Shown here piece after piece: positions 45,744 to 55,790 of a DNA stretch of 64,000 bases; position 1 is the stretch's first letter, and the number at the start of each line of letters is the position of its first letter. Both the position numbers and the translations under genes were made by a program. The notes below the pieces were generated by a model. That model had not been told where the DNA came from and made no database searches. It was given only the letters and a program-made list of their open reading frames with translations. Location of the stretch: assembly GCF_003114815.1 (NCBI RefSeq), contig NZ_BFAZ01000009.1:1178001-1242000 (forward strand). Direction: 5' to 3'. Source of the stretch: Leptospira ellinghausenii (GTDB taxonomy: Bacteria > Spirochaetota > Leptospiria > Leptospirales > Leptospiraceae).

Positions 45744-45783
45744 TTGTAATCTGTTTGTAACAATTAGTTCACATAAACGTAAC
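45744..45783. promoter_or_regulatory. tandem 11-bp repeats (Pho-box-like) before the TonB receptor
   Basis: TTGTAAT (45744), TTGTAAC (45755), AGTTCAC (45766), ACGTAAC (45777): four heptamers with exactly 11 bp between starts, as at 43210. A TCTAAT -10 hexamer follows at 45788-45793. Confidence 0.65.
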
Positions 45784-45847
45784 TCAATCTAATCCCCTTT
45801 TCATTTACGTACACGTAAATTCTAGAAGCTTGGCTCTGAAGGAATTT

Positions 45848-48831
45848 ATGAAATCAATCAAAACTCTTCTTACCATATCCTTATTGGTTTTTATTTCAAT
45901 TTTTGGCTTATCTGCTCAAAGTAATGGATCAATCCGAGGAACTATTATTGATTCTGAAAACGGAGAACCTGTTTTTGGTGCGACCATTGTTATACGATCT
46001 GAAAAAAATTCGCAAAAACTGACTTTGACGGAAAATACATTTTAGAGATACCTCCTGGCACTTACCAAGTTGAATACCAAATGTATGGTTATGGTCCGCA
46101 AAACAGATCTGTTGTTGTAACCGCTGGAAAACCCAGCCAAATGAATGTAACATTTGGTGCACAAGTATTACAAACTGTCGAAGTTAAAGACCGTGCCATC
46201 AACGAATCTGATGCAGCTCTTTTGCAGTTACAAAAAAAGTCGGCAACAGTCTCCGATTCAATTGGCGCTGAATCGATTAAAAAATCACCAGATTCATCAG
46301 CCAGCGATGTTATAAAACGTGTAACAGGAATTACAATCGTAGGTGGAAAATTCGTTTTTGTTCGAGGATTAGGTGAAAGATATTCGTCAACTTATTTAAA
46401 TGATGCATACATTCCTTCCACTGAACCAGACAAACGAGTGGTTCCATTGGATTTATTTCCTGCATCATTAATTAAAAATATTCGAGTGATTAAATCTTTT
46501 GTTCCAGAAGAGTCAGGTGAATTTTCGGGTGGATTGGTAAAAATTGAGACTAAAGAATACCCCGACCAACTAACTGTTAATTTTGGAATGGGCGTTGGAT
46601 ACAATTCCAACACAACTCGCAATAAATGGTTAACGTTTAAAGGTGGAGATTTTTTTGGTAGACCAACTGCAAACCAAGAACTTCCTTCTGCAGTAAAAGC
46701 TGTACCAGATTTTTTACCATTTGAACCAGGATCGCGTTTTGGTGGGCTTAACCCAACGCTTGTTAATGTTGGTGGGGTTACCTTTCCTTCTCAATGGTCA
46801 CCTGATCAAACAAAAGCACCTTATGATAAAAATTTTAATTTTACTATTGGTAATACATTCAAATTGACTGAATCAGGACAACGCTTGGGCGTAATTTTTG
46901 GTACAACTCATTCTGTTGACTACCGATTCAAAAGACAAAAGGATGTACGTTATATTCCTGGTAACCCAGTTAACCTTTCTGTAAAAGATTTAACAACGGT
47001 TACACCGTTACAAACACAAGATGCTGATATCTATTTAGAAGAAAGGCTTTTCGGTAATAATTTAAACTTGGCTTATGAACCAACAGCAGGACAACAATTC
47101 TTTCTGAAGAATTTTTACTCAGTATCTTCCGAAAAATCAGTAAGAGAATCTGTTGGAACTAACAACATTGACAATTTTCAATTTTTTTCTCAAACAAATG
47201 ATTTCATCAGTCGCCAACTATTCAATACAAGTTTCGGTGGAAAACATGCTGTCAATTTAGGTTCGATGAATCGACCACATACATTAGATTGGCAAATGAA
47301 TTATGGGGAAGCTAAACGTGATGAACCAAATTTAACGCAACAAGTATGGAGAAGGCCTCAAACTAGCCCTGTCACAACGATTCCAACGCGACTTGGAAAT
47401 AACCCAGATGGATCTAGATTTTATTCAACTTCTAATGACACAGTGAGAAGTTTCAGTGTAGCTTACGAAATTCCATTTGATCAGTGGAATGGTTTAAAAT
47501 CTTCATTTAAATTCGGTGGTTCTGCACTTGATCGATTTAAATCATTTACCTTTCGAGAATTCGGTTCAAAATCCAATATTGGAACAGGAGTGGGTGATCT
47601 TTACTTAGTTCCGGGAGAAATCACTTATAATCCTATTGAATTTTTGAGAACTAATAGTTCTGGACTTGCCAACAGAACATTTTCTGAAAGACAAGTGGAG
47701 CCTAACGCTTACGACGCATACCAGAAGTTACATTCTTATTTCTCTCAGTTTGATATTCCTCTATTTCCGAAATTTAGATTTATCGGTGGTGCACGTTATG
47801 AAGACTCTTACCAAAAAGTAAAAACATTCGTACTCAAAGAACAATTTGATGTGAGAAGGCCTGGATATGGTTGTGATGTAGGATCTGAAGGGGAAAGAAT
47901 TCTTTTAGTTAAAAATAATATTTGTTCTGCTGATAATAATGGCATTGGAGAGATTAGAACTAAAGACGTTTTACCTAGTGTAAATTTAGTTTATGAATTC
48001 CTTCAGGATCAAAATTTACGATTTGGTTATTCACAAACACTAACAAGACCAGATTTTAGAGAAATGTCTCCTTTTGCTTTCACTCCTTATTTTGGTGGTG
48101 ATAGAATTCGCGGTAATCCAAACCTTCAAAGAACATATATTCATAACTTTGATTTTCGTTATGAATACTTTATGGGTGGCTCAAACTATGTTGGAGCAGG
48201 AGCTTTCTTAAAAGATCTATCCAATCCGATTGAATTAATTGGACAACCTGTTGCCGGACAAATTTCACCATTCTTTACTTACGCAAATGCTAGTCGTGCA
48301 ACCATTCGCGGTGTTGAGTTAGATTTTAGGAGAGAATTTTTCGATAAATTTAGATTTGAGACAAATGTGTTTTTTATCAAATCGCTCGTGAATGTAATTT
48401 CGTGGGAACAATATACAGTAGGAAAAGCGGGTATCTTAGATCCAATTGATAGAAGTTTTTCCTATGATCCTACCAACATAAGAAGACCTCTGCAGGGACA
48501 ATCTGACTTTGTTGCGAATCTTAAATTTGATATTTTCCTAAACAAACTAAAAACGACAACATTAGGATTCTACTACAACTACTTTGGTGATCGAATATTT
48601 GTAGTAGGGGCCAATGGAACACCTGATGCATATGAAAGAGGTGTTGGTTTAACTGATATAGTTTTTTCACATAAAATGGATGATAAGTTAGATTTCAAAT
48701 TCGCTGCAAAAAACGTTACAGACCAAAGATTCAAAATCTATGTTAAAGACGAATTATTAAATGAAGAAAAACTTTTCCGTTCTTATCGAGAAGGCGTTTC
48801 CTTTTCGATGTCAATGGCGTATAAGTTTTAA
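45848..48831 (+). CDS. TonB-dependent receptor with -1 frame break at an A7 tract
   Basis: Outer-membrane active transporter. ATG 45848 follows GAAGGAATTT and encodes a signal peptide ([20 protein letters not shown]) and the first half of a carboxypeptidase-regulatory-like domain ([20 protein letters not shown]). That frame stops at 46043-46045. The domain goes on in the -1 frame from 46003: [20 protein letters not shown], then the plug ([20 protein letters not shown]) and a barrel ending in AYKF at 48831. The break is at seven A (46002-46008); one more A, or a -1 slip at A_AAA_AAT, restores one protein of about 993 residues. Downstream ATG 46081 would lack any signal peptide. A terminator follows. 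It could be slippage-dependent, phase-variable, broken or a sequence error. Confidence 0.85.
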
Positions 48832-48844
48832 TTAACTGATGAAC

Positions 48845-48897
48845 TTAATGCACTTAGAATTATTTGTATTGTATGTAATTTTCCCTAAGTGCATTAA
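48845..48897 (+). terminator. terminator after the TonB receptor gene
   Basis: TTAATGCACTTAG (48845-48857) and CTAAGTGCATTAA (48885-48897) form a perfect 13-bp stem with a 27-nt loop, 13 bp after the stop codon. Confidence 0.75.
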
Positions 48898-48908
48898 ATC
48901 TGAAAAAC

Positions 48909-48948
48909 TTGCAATCTATTTGTAAACATTTTCTATCAAATTCATCCA
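48909..48948. promoter_or_regulatory. degenerate tandem 11-bp repeats before the large lipoprotein
   Basis: TTGCAAT (48909), TTGTAAA (48920), TTCTATC (48931), TCATCCA (48942), again 11 bp apart. The first two fit the motif of the sites at 43210 and 45744; the last two are weak. Confidence 0.42.
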
Positions 48949-49015
48949 CATAACTTGAATTATTATATTGACTTTCCAAATTTCAAAAATTTATTTAGGG
49001 AATCTGGAAAATCAT

Positions 49016-52000
49016 ATGAAAAAATTTATAACATTATTACTACTTCTTCTCTTTGGATGCAATCCATTTGCAGCAAAACGAGGGTTAAATGATTTCTTGG
49101 CAATTGCCATGGGAATTTTGACTTTTTCACAAAATGACGGACATTTACCACCACCTGTAGATATCGTTGCCGAACCAATTCTTTCTTTACCATCAAATAC
49201 AATCTTTGATTCTCCAGACCTTTCTGTTTTGGTCAGAAATTCTGCGATAGCCACCCCTAGTCAAATTGGAGGATTAAATGTTCCTATTGGAAAAGTATAT
49301 GATATCGAAATTAATGTTAAATTTACTGACGAAGTTAGCATGTCTTCGATCAAATCAGTTGCATTTGATGAACCAGTTGTTTTGGAATATCAGTATAATA
49401 AAAAAGAAATTGAGAACGCAGGATTTCTAGAAGAGTTTCAAGTCTTTTACTTTAGTAAAATCTCAAATCATTGGGAACCCATACGCGATGTTATCGTAGA
49501 TCATGAGAATGGAAAAATTTATGCAAAAACAGATCATTTTACTCCATTTATTCTCACTGCCGTACCTAAATTAGAAGGCACAGGAGTAATCGCTGCCCCG
49601 GCGTGCCTATCTTCTGAAATGCCAATTGCAGGCAGTTCGAGTGCTGTTTGGACACGGATTGACAATCATTTTAAATATTATAAAGATAGAAATTATACGC
49701 TGATTCCAAACCAAGACTTCCAAACATTAGGTTTTTCAGGTTCATTTGGAATCGCTACTTGCAATGGAGGTGCAGCAGCCACTGGAACCGATAATTGTGG
49801 CCCATTCCCACAACATAAATATTTCAATGGGACAGATTATATTCATTTTACTGCCTCTGAAGATATAAGAGTATACGTTATGTATGATAGTAGAGGTACC
49901 CAAGATGCTTCTTGGTTATCGTCCGATTCATGGATGTTAACAGATAAGCAAATTGAATCTACAGATGGTGTCGGTTACTATAAAGTCTATGAAAAACAAT
50001 TCCTAAAAAATGAACAAGTTCGATTGCACGGAAACAGGCAAGGGATTCCCGTTAGTGCCGGCGTAGAAACTAACTATTGGGTGGTTGTAAAACCTATCAA
50101 TTTAGATATTAACACTTGTTTAGGTTCAAATACGCTTACTGGTCAAACATATTCAGGTTTTAATGTATCGCTTGCGATTGCGGGTGATAATTCCGCAACT
50201 TTTTTATGGAAATATGGACTTCCTAGTGGATATCAGAACATGATCGTTAGGCGTAAAAAAAATTTTCCACCTACTTCTGTAGAAGATGGAGTTGCGCCCA
50301 ATGTAAATGAAATTGGGGACATAGGATTTCGCGAAACTGGACTAGATTCAAATTCAACCTATTATTATGCTTTTTTTGGTCAAACATCGGAAGGTTCACT
50401 CAGTTTGCCCAATATAATCAAAATTGAAACTGAATTGGATTCTGATGCTGATGGCATTACCGATGCAATCGAATCAAATGGAATTTGTTTGTATCGAACT
50501 TGGCATGACTTCAATTGTAATTCTAACCCAAATCTAGCAGACACCGATAACGATGGTTTGGATGATTTAACAGAACTGATTAATAATACTAACTTAAATA
50601 ATAATGATATTACCCCACCTTTAATTATAAAATTTGAATTAATTACGAAATCTGCTACATCATTTCCATATTCAATTTTTTCATTCGAATCAAGTGATGA
50701 AATCAATGATAACTATCGATGGACCCTAACAAGTACAAATCAAAAACCCTCTCCTGGTGCACGATGGGTTAAATTTCGGACGGATAAACTTTTGGAGGAT
50801 CCTTACTTAGCAAATCTCTCTCAAAATTCAAAAGATTACATTCTTTGGATTCGAGACGATTCTGGAAATATATCAAATCCATCTGTTCCCATCACTGTAA
50901 CGAAAATTGGAACTAACTTACCTAATATATTTGCTACAAGTTTGAATACCAATACGATTAAATTCAGTTATGTTTATCCCTCGATGCCCATTTGGAATAT
51001 TCTCCCTAATCCAATTTATGAATATTTTCCTCAATTCTTAAATCAACAAACATTTACTTTGGCCAGCGCCGGTGAAACATTAGGAGAGATTCGATTTGGA
51101 AAAATACCGTATATAGTTTATGCTAAGTCTTACAATCCATCCATTGGATTGAATATAACTGTAATTAATCTCAGTGGGAATGGAATGCCTTTGCCTATCA
51201 TCATCCAAAGAGTTCCTATCTCAAACTTTAATGCGTTTACGATTTCGGAAGATGGGCGCAATCTTTATGCACTAAATAGACTAGTTGATGAAGTGCCGAA
51301 TTATCAACGAATCAATAAATATAGAATTCAATCAGATGGTACATTAGTTTTTGAAACTCGATCGGGTCCTGTAAATCAAATCAAATACGATGGTTTAGTC
51401 GCCGGTAAAAATCAAACAATTTACGCCACAAATTTTGATTATGCGAATATTACCAGAGTGAATGGAGAGACATTAGACATGATGCCAGTCACACTTAGAT
51501 CATATGAAACGCACAATCTGCGCTTTCACCCCAATGGTAAGTTTTGTTACCAAGTGAATCCTGTTCCTTCAGAAGTAACCAAAATAGAAAAATGTTTAGT
51601 CAATTCAACCAATGGCGATTTAACTTTGGAAAACAATGTCCTTACGACAAATAACCAATACATGAAATTTGAGATAACACCTGATGGAAATTATATGGTG
51701 GTTGTCACTTATGACGATTATGTAACTATGATGTCCTCAATGGTTCTATTTCAAATCGATAAAGATACAGGGAATTTGATCGAAAAAGACCGCCTATCAA
51801 ATGTAAGTTATAAACCTTATTCCGATTTTAAAATTGATCCAAGCTCTCAATTTATTTTTTTACCTAACAAAGAAAATAAATTGATAACCTATATTTTGGA
51901 CCAAAATAAAGAAAAAATAATACAAACTACATTACCTTTTTTATCTGAATTAGGAATATACAGTGACATTCAATATTCAGAAAAATCTCCGACTTCTGTG

Positions 52001-52768
52001 CAAACTAATGTAACTCACCTTAATCAACCAGGTTTTGTTCATGGAGTGAATGATGTAAAATATCCAATTCCATTTACTACATTAACTGGTGCATTTCCAT
52101 CTGGATCATTGTTGTGGAGAGCTTTTGGTCAACCAATTCGTATCAATATCCAAAATACTGATTTGGGTTATATGTCATGTGGCAAACGAGAATCTAACTA
52201 TCAAGAATCGATTAGTGTAACAAATAATCTAGGAGAAAATAGAATTCAAAAGATTTCTGGGAATATTTGGAATCGAGAAATTACAATTCAAAACGTAATC
52301 TCTGATTTATCTTTTACAGGACAATATAAACTGCAGGATATTTCATCTAATTGTCAACCTTCGTTACCACAAGAATTTGTCAGTGTAAACTTACAGAAAA
52401 AAAAATTAACACCCATATTCAAAGACTTGAAATTACCTGTTGGTCAAAAGCCAGATGGAATCAGTTCTTTTACTAGCGTAAATCATTGGGAACTAGCTGG
52501 CAACACAATACCAATAACATATTATACCACTCAATGTACGATTCATGAGTATGGCTGTAATTTCATAAAAATCGATAAACCTGCCAAAGTATTCTATTGT
52601 GAATGGGTGCACACAAACAAAACGTTCCCTTACTATAGAAGTAAAGCTCAATGTGCCGAAAAAGAAAAAGGAGTTAGGAGATTACATCATTTGACTCTCA
52701 TTACAAATGTTGATCATTCATTAGAATCAAAATGGAGTTGGGATCAATACCAAGTTTCAGAACCTTAA
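49016..52768 (+). CDS. large lipoprotein with TSP3-type calcium repeats and beta-propeller-like region
   Basis: 1250 residues from ATG 49016 (an earlier TTG at 48968 would bury the signal). MKKFITLLLLLLFGC is a lipoprotein signal (Cys15). Residues about 60-190 resemble a beta-sandwich; about 390-460 a fibronectin-III-like stretch. Thrombospondin type-3-like acidic repeats follow: DSDADGITDAIES (about 475) and DTDNDGLDDLTEL (about 510), likely calcium-binding. About 690-1000 has repeated strands (FTISEDGRNLYALNRL, LRFHPNGKFCYQVNPV, FEITPDGNYMVVVTYD, FKIDPSSQFIFLPNKE), the pattern of a lactonase/YVTN-type beta-propeller. The cysteine-rich C-terminus is unassigned. It is probably surface or periplasmic and, by its repeats upstream, co-regulated with the TonB receptor; function unknown. 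Confidence 0.75.
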   Translation: MKKFITLLLLLLFGCNPFAAKRGLNDFLAIAMGILTFSQNDGHLPPPVDIVAEPILSLPSNTIFDSPDLSVLVRNSAIATPSQIGGLNVPIGKVYDIEINVKFTDEVSMSSIKSVAFDEPVVLEYQYNKKEIENAGFLEEFQVFYFSKISNHWEPIRDVIVDHENGKIYAKTDHFTPFILTAVPKLEGTGVIAAPACLSSEMPIAGSSSAVWTRIDNHFKYYKDRNYTLIPNQDFQTLGFSGSFGIATCNGGAAATGTDNCGPFPQHKYFNGTDYIHFTASEDIRVYVMYDSRGTQDASWLSSDSWMLTDKQIESTDGVGYYKVYEKQFLKNEQVRLHGNRQGIPVSAGVETNYWVVVKPINLDINTCLGSNTLTGQTYSGFNVSLAIAGDNSATFLWKYGLPSGYQNMIVRRKKNFPPTSVEDGVAPNVNEIGDIGFRETGLDSNSTYYYAFFGQTSEGSLSLPNIIKIETELDSDADGITDAIESNGICLYRTWHDFNCNSNPNLADTDNDGLDDLTELINNTNLNNNDITPPLIIKFELITKSATSFPYSIFSFESSDEINDNYRWTLTSTNQKPSPGARWVKFRTDKLLEDPYLANLSQNSKDYILWIRDDSGNISNPSVPITVTKIGTNLPNIFATSLNTNTIKFSYVYPSMPIWNILPNPIYEYFPQFLNQQTFTLASAGETLGEIRFGKIPYIVYAKSYNPSIGLNITVINLSGNGMPLPIIIQRVPISNFNAFTISEDGRNLYALNRLVDEVPNYQRINKYRIQSDGTLVFETRSGPVNQIKYDGLVAGKNQTIYATNFDYANITRVNGETLDMMPVTLRSYETHNLRFHPNGKFCYQVNPVPSEVTKIEKCLVNSTNGDLTLENNVLTTNNQYMKFEITPDGNYMVVVTYDDYVTMMSSMVLFQIDKDTGNLIEKDRLSNVSYKPYSDFKIDPSSQFIFLPNKENKLITYILDQNKEKIIQTTLPFLSELGIYSDIQYSEKSPTSVQTNVTHLNQPGFVHGVNDVKYPIPFTTLTGAFPSGSLLWRAFGQPIRINIQNTDLGYMSCGKRESNYQESISVTNNLGENRIQKISGNIWNREITIQNVISDLSFTGQYKLQDISSNCQPSLPQEFVSVNLQKKKLTPIFKDLKLPVGQKPDGISSFTSVNHWELAGNTIPITYYTTQCTIHEYGCNFIKIDKPAKVFYCEWVHTNKTFPYYRSKAQCAEKEKGVRRLHHLTLITNVDHSLESKWSWDQYQVSEP

Positions 52769-52787
52769 TAAAAACAAATCTTATTCA

Positions 52788-52813
52788 CCAAACCCCGCAT
52801 AAGTGGGGTTTGG
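52788..52813. terminator. bidirectional terminator between convergent genes
   Basis: CCAAACCCC (52788-52796) and GGGGTTTGG (52805-52813) form a perfect 9-bp stem with an 8-nt loop between the stop codons of the large lipoprotein (+) and the SPFH gene (-). Confidence 0.8.
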
Positions 52814-52830
52814 ATTTGATCCAGTTCTCT

Positions 52831-53658
52831 TTATTTCCCCTCTGTATTTACAATAATAGGCAATCCATCTTTCCCGTTTGGTACAAATATCAATTTGTTA
52901 TTTGGATTTTCCATTGCTTTGAGTTGGATGTATTTAGGAGTTAATGAATCAGATATCATCTTTTGTGCTTTGGCCTGAGCTTCTGCCTCAATTAACACTG
53001 CCTTGGCTTTACCATCAGCTGTGATTTGTTGGATTTCAGCATCACGTTTAGCAATGTTGATTTCAAACTTCATCTGCTCTTGTTCTTGTTGTTTTGTGAG
53101 TTTACTCTCGATCGCTTTTAATATCGAAGGACTGTATTCAACATCATCAATGATCACATCATCAATTTCGACATGTTTAAATTTCAATTTTTCGGTTAAA
53201 GATTTTTTTATCTGCGCGGAAACATTGGGAGTCTCTTTCGATATCGATACCATATTATAAGCTGAGAGTATATTTCGAATTGCTGTTCTGAATTGTGGTT
53301 TGACTACCTTATCATAATAATCTCTGCCTATTTCCATCTCTAGTTCATAAATTTCATTTTGAATGGGTCGTATGATGATATTTGCAGTCACAGTGATTGT
53401 CAAATCGTCACGAGTCAATACCTCTACCTTTTCTTGGTAACTGCTCCATTGGATTGAGTAAACGTAGACACTGTTCCAAGGCATATAGGTTTGTACACGA
53501 GACTCCAAAGGTTTTTGACTTAGACCGGAGCTATAAGGCCTCCACATAAGCCCTACCTCACCTGGGTTGATGATCGATATACAAGAGGTGAATATCATCC
53601 CAAGTAACAAAACAGGAACGAACTGGAAACTAAAGAGAAAAATGGATCGACGTTTCAT
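52831..53658 (-). CDS. SPFH/prohibitin-family lipoprotein
   Basis: 275 residues. The N-terminus is hydrophobic and ends with a lipobox-like T-S-C (FTSCISIINPGE, Cys26), so the protein is probably lipid-anchored instead of held by a plain membrane helix as in HflC or prohibitins. The SPFH domain follows: INPGEVGLMWRPYSSGLSQK, VEVLTRDDLTITVTANIIIR, VVKPQFRTAIRNILSAYNMV. Then a long coiled coil (about 185-250) with KQQEQEQMKFEINIAKRDAE and GKAKAVLIEAEAQAKAQKM. Such proteins form large rings that organise membrane complexes. Divergent, 24 bp from an ankyrin lipoprotein gene. Confidence 0.88.
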   Translation of the reverse strand: MKRRSIFLFSFQFVPVLLLGMIFTSCISIINPGEVGLMWRPYSSGLSQKPLESRVQTYMPWNSVYVYSIQWSSYQEKVEVLTRDDLTITVTANIIIRPIQNEIYELEMEIGRDYYDKVVKPQFRTAIRNILSAYNMVSISKETPNVSAQIKKSLTEKLKFKHVEIDDVIIDDVEYSPSILKAIESKLTKQQEQEQMKFEINIAKRDAEIQQITADGKAKAVLIEAEAQAKAQKMISDSLTPKYIQLKAMENPNNKLIFVPNGKDGLPIIVNTEGK

Positions 53659-53682
53659 AGTTAAACTATTAGACTAAAACAG

Positions 53683-54177
53683 ATGTTCCAAAACTTATCG
53701 AGCCGAATTTTCAAAAAAATCTTTCCATTTCTCATTATTTTTCTAATCGCTGTGGTTGGGAATGGGTGTGTGGAGGATGAAACTGTCATTAAAAATCCTC
53801 CTAGTCTGGAATTACGTCTCTTCCATGCGGTTGAAAAAGGGAATATAGAAGAAGTCAAATCATTATTAGCCCAAGGTGTCTCCATCAACGCGAAGGACTC
53901 ACTTGGAAATTCCTCGCTCATCAAAGCAGTCGATGAAGAAGATTTGGAGTTGGCAAAGTTTTTTATCCAAAAAGGAGCAAACGTAAACCTTCGCAATACG
54001 ATGGGTGAAACAGCTCTTTACCGAGCCGTGTTTCGTGGTAACTTAGACCTTGTTAAACTTTTAGTAAAAGCAGGAGCTGAGACAAAGGCAAAAACAGTAG
54101 GCGGAGTTAGTATTATAGATCTAGCAGAAGAACGTGGAGAAGACGGTATTTTGAAGTATTTAGAAAGTTTAAAGTAA
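53683..54177 (+). CDS. ankyrin-repeat lipoprotein
   Basis: 164 residues. A hydrophobic N-terminus ends in G-N-G-C (Cys29), a lipoprotein signal. Residues about 48-160 hold three ankyrin repeats: LRLFHAVEKGNIEEVKSLLA, SLIKAVDEEDLELAKFFIQK, ALYRAVFRGNLDLVKLLVKA, with a partial fourth. Ankyrin repeats bind proteins; being exported, it may bind a periplasmic or envelope partner. Its start is 24 bp from that of the divergent SPFH gene, so promoters must overlap neighbouring coding sequence. No ribosome-binding site is evident before ATG 53683. Confidence 0.85.
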   Translation: MFQNLSSRIFKKIFPFLIIFLIAVVGNGCVEDETVIKNPPSLELRLFHAVEKGNIEEVKSLLAQGVSINAKDSLGNSSLIKAVDEEDLELAKFFIQKGANVNLRNTMGETALYRAVFRGNLDLVKLLVKAGAETKAKTVGGVSIIDLAEERGEDGILKYLESLK

Positions 54178-54274
54178 TTTTATAATCATTTAATCCGTAA
54201 TCTTCCAGATGAGAAAGAAAACGATACAACTCTATTCTTCTATCAATATGAGTTGAATCGTTTTATGATGAACT

Positions 54275-55723
54275 TCAATTCCTATATTGATTCATCTCAA
54301 CCAGTGTTTCAAATAATATTTTAGTCCCCAATTCCAAATGATCAATGCTCATGTTTTCGTTTTTCCCATGCATTCCATCAATGTCTTCCGCTTTTAACAC
54401 TGCTGGGATTAGGCCATAGGCTTTGATTCCAATTTTTCTTAAGTAAGAATTGTCTGTTTTTCCAGGCGATAAAAATGGAGTTACTGTACTATTTGGAAAT
54501 TTATTTACAGATACTGCAGCAAGGGTACGAAAAAATTTAGTCTGAATAGGAGAAATATCAGTTGGGTTGATGTCAGTGAAAGTTATTTCGGCATTGTATT
54601 TTGTTGCAATAACCTTAACTTTTTTTGCAAATTCCTCAATGTCAACACCTGGTAAAGTTCGAATATCCAACCTACCAATTGCTTCGCCTGCAATCACATT
54701 CTCTCCTCCTTCACCTTCGCTTGTGCGAAATCCTGTAATTGATTTTGTGTTCGTAGTCATAGCTGTTAGATGGCGATTGCTTCTAATTGTTGAATGTAAT
54801 AGAGGTTTTATTAGTGGATTTCGAGCATTTTTTAAGAAAAAGGATTTTGGAAAGGAACTGATTGTTCCTAACTGATAAAAGAAAGCATCAGTTTCTTCCG
54901 TTATACGTATGTCTGAATCCAATTCTCGGATTTCATTAAAAAATTGCATCAAAGCTAATGCAGGGTATTGGTTAGGTGGAGAGGAACCATGTCCGCTTGT
55001 TCCAGTGATTTTTGCTCTTAACCAAATATTTCCTTTTTCTGCATATTGGATATTAAAAATTGTTGAACCAGGAATCACAATGTCTCTTGTCGCGACCCCA
55101 CCCTCATTGATTGCATATTCATAACCTTCAAAAATCTTTTTTTGTTCAGTTGTTATATATTTTCCACCGAGTACAGAGCCTGATTCCTCGTCAGCTAATG
55201 CTAAGTACATGGTTTTTCTAGTGCGGGGGATTCCTGAACGTTTTAATTCCAAAAAGGCAACAAGTTCCATTACTGCCATCCCTTTCATATCTATGGCTCC
55301 GCGACCCCAAACTCTGCCATCTCGCACACTGCCTGACAGAGGATTCACTTTCCATTCTTTCACATCAAATTCAACTGTATCTAAATGGTTGGCGAGGACA
55401 ATCCCAGGTTCTGGATTTGGCACAGTCGCTGGAAGTTCTGCAACTAAGTTAGGGCGATTTGGAAATTTGGGATCATAAATCAAACGTGAGCTAATCCCTT
55501 CTTTTGTGAGAATCGATTGAATGTATTTTGTAACTTGGATTTCGTTCCCACGTACTGATGGGATTTTTAGAATATCTGTAAGGTATTGAACTGCTTCTTT
55601 ACGGCGACTTTCCCAATTCACTATTGGATATGATTTTTTAAGCTCGGCATACTGAACCTTTTGTCCAAAGGAACAATCTAAGATAGAAATTAAAATAAAC
55701 CATACCCAAATATTTGCTTTCAT
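54275..55723 (-). CDS. M20-family metallopeptidase, exported
   Basis: 482 residues. The signal (WVWFILISILDCSFGQ) contains L-D-C and may be a lipoprotein signal. The M20 blocks are complete: GIVLANHLDTVEFD (metal His, Asp), GRGAIDMKGMAVMEL (metal Asp), LADEESGSVLGG (catalytic Glu pair), dimerisation domain (GTSGHGSSPPNQYPALALMQ), and HGKNENMSIDHLELG (final metal His). It fits aminoacylase/carboxypeptidase-type peptidases; substrate unknown. It stands alone, convergent with the ankyrin gene, its ATG 67 bp from the end of the methyltransferase gene. Confidence 0.9.
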   Translation of the reverse strand: MKANIWVWFILISILDCSFGQKVQYAELKKSYPIVNWESRRKEAVQYLTDILKIPSVRGNEIQVTKYIQSILTKEGISSRLIYDPKFPNRPNLVAELPATVPNPEPGIVLANHLDTVEFDVKEWKVNPLSGSVRDGRVWGRGAIDMKGMAVMELVAFLELKRSGIPRTRKTMYLALADEESGSVLGGKYITTEQKKIFEGYEYAINEGGVATRDIVIPGSTIFNIQYAEKGNIWLRAKITGTSGHGSSPPNQYPALALMQFFNEIRELDSDIRITEETDAFFYQLGTISSFPKSFFLKNARNPLIKPLLHSTIRSNRHLTAMTTNTKSITGFRTSEGEGGENVIAGEAIGRLDIRTLPGVDIEEFAKKVKVIATKYNAEITFTDINPTDISPIQTKFFRTLAAVSVNKFPNSTVTPFLSPGKTDNSYLRKIGIKAYGLIPAVLKAEDIDGMHGKNENMSIDHLELGTKILFETLVEMNQYRN

Positions 55724-55790
55724 TCGATTCTCCTAAACGCCGTGAGAAAAAAGAGAATCACAATTCTAAAAACTTAAAAGTAAAAAGTGT

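Noticed and set aside
46081..48831. Separate TonB-receptor gene starting at ATG 46081
   Set aside because: It would lack a signal peptide and cut through a conserved beta domain whose first half sits in the other frame; one gene with a frame break explains all parts.
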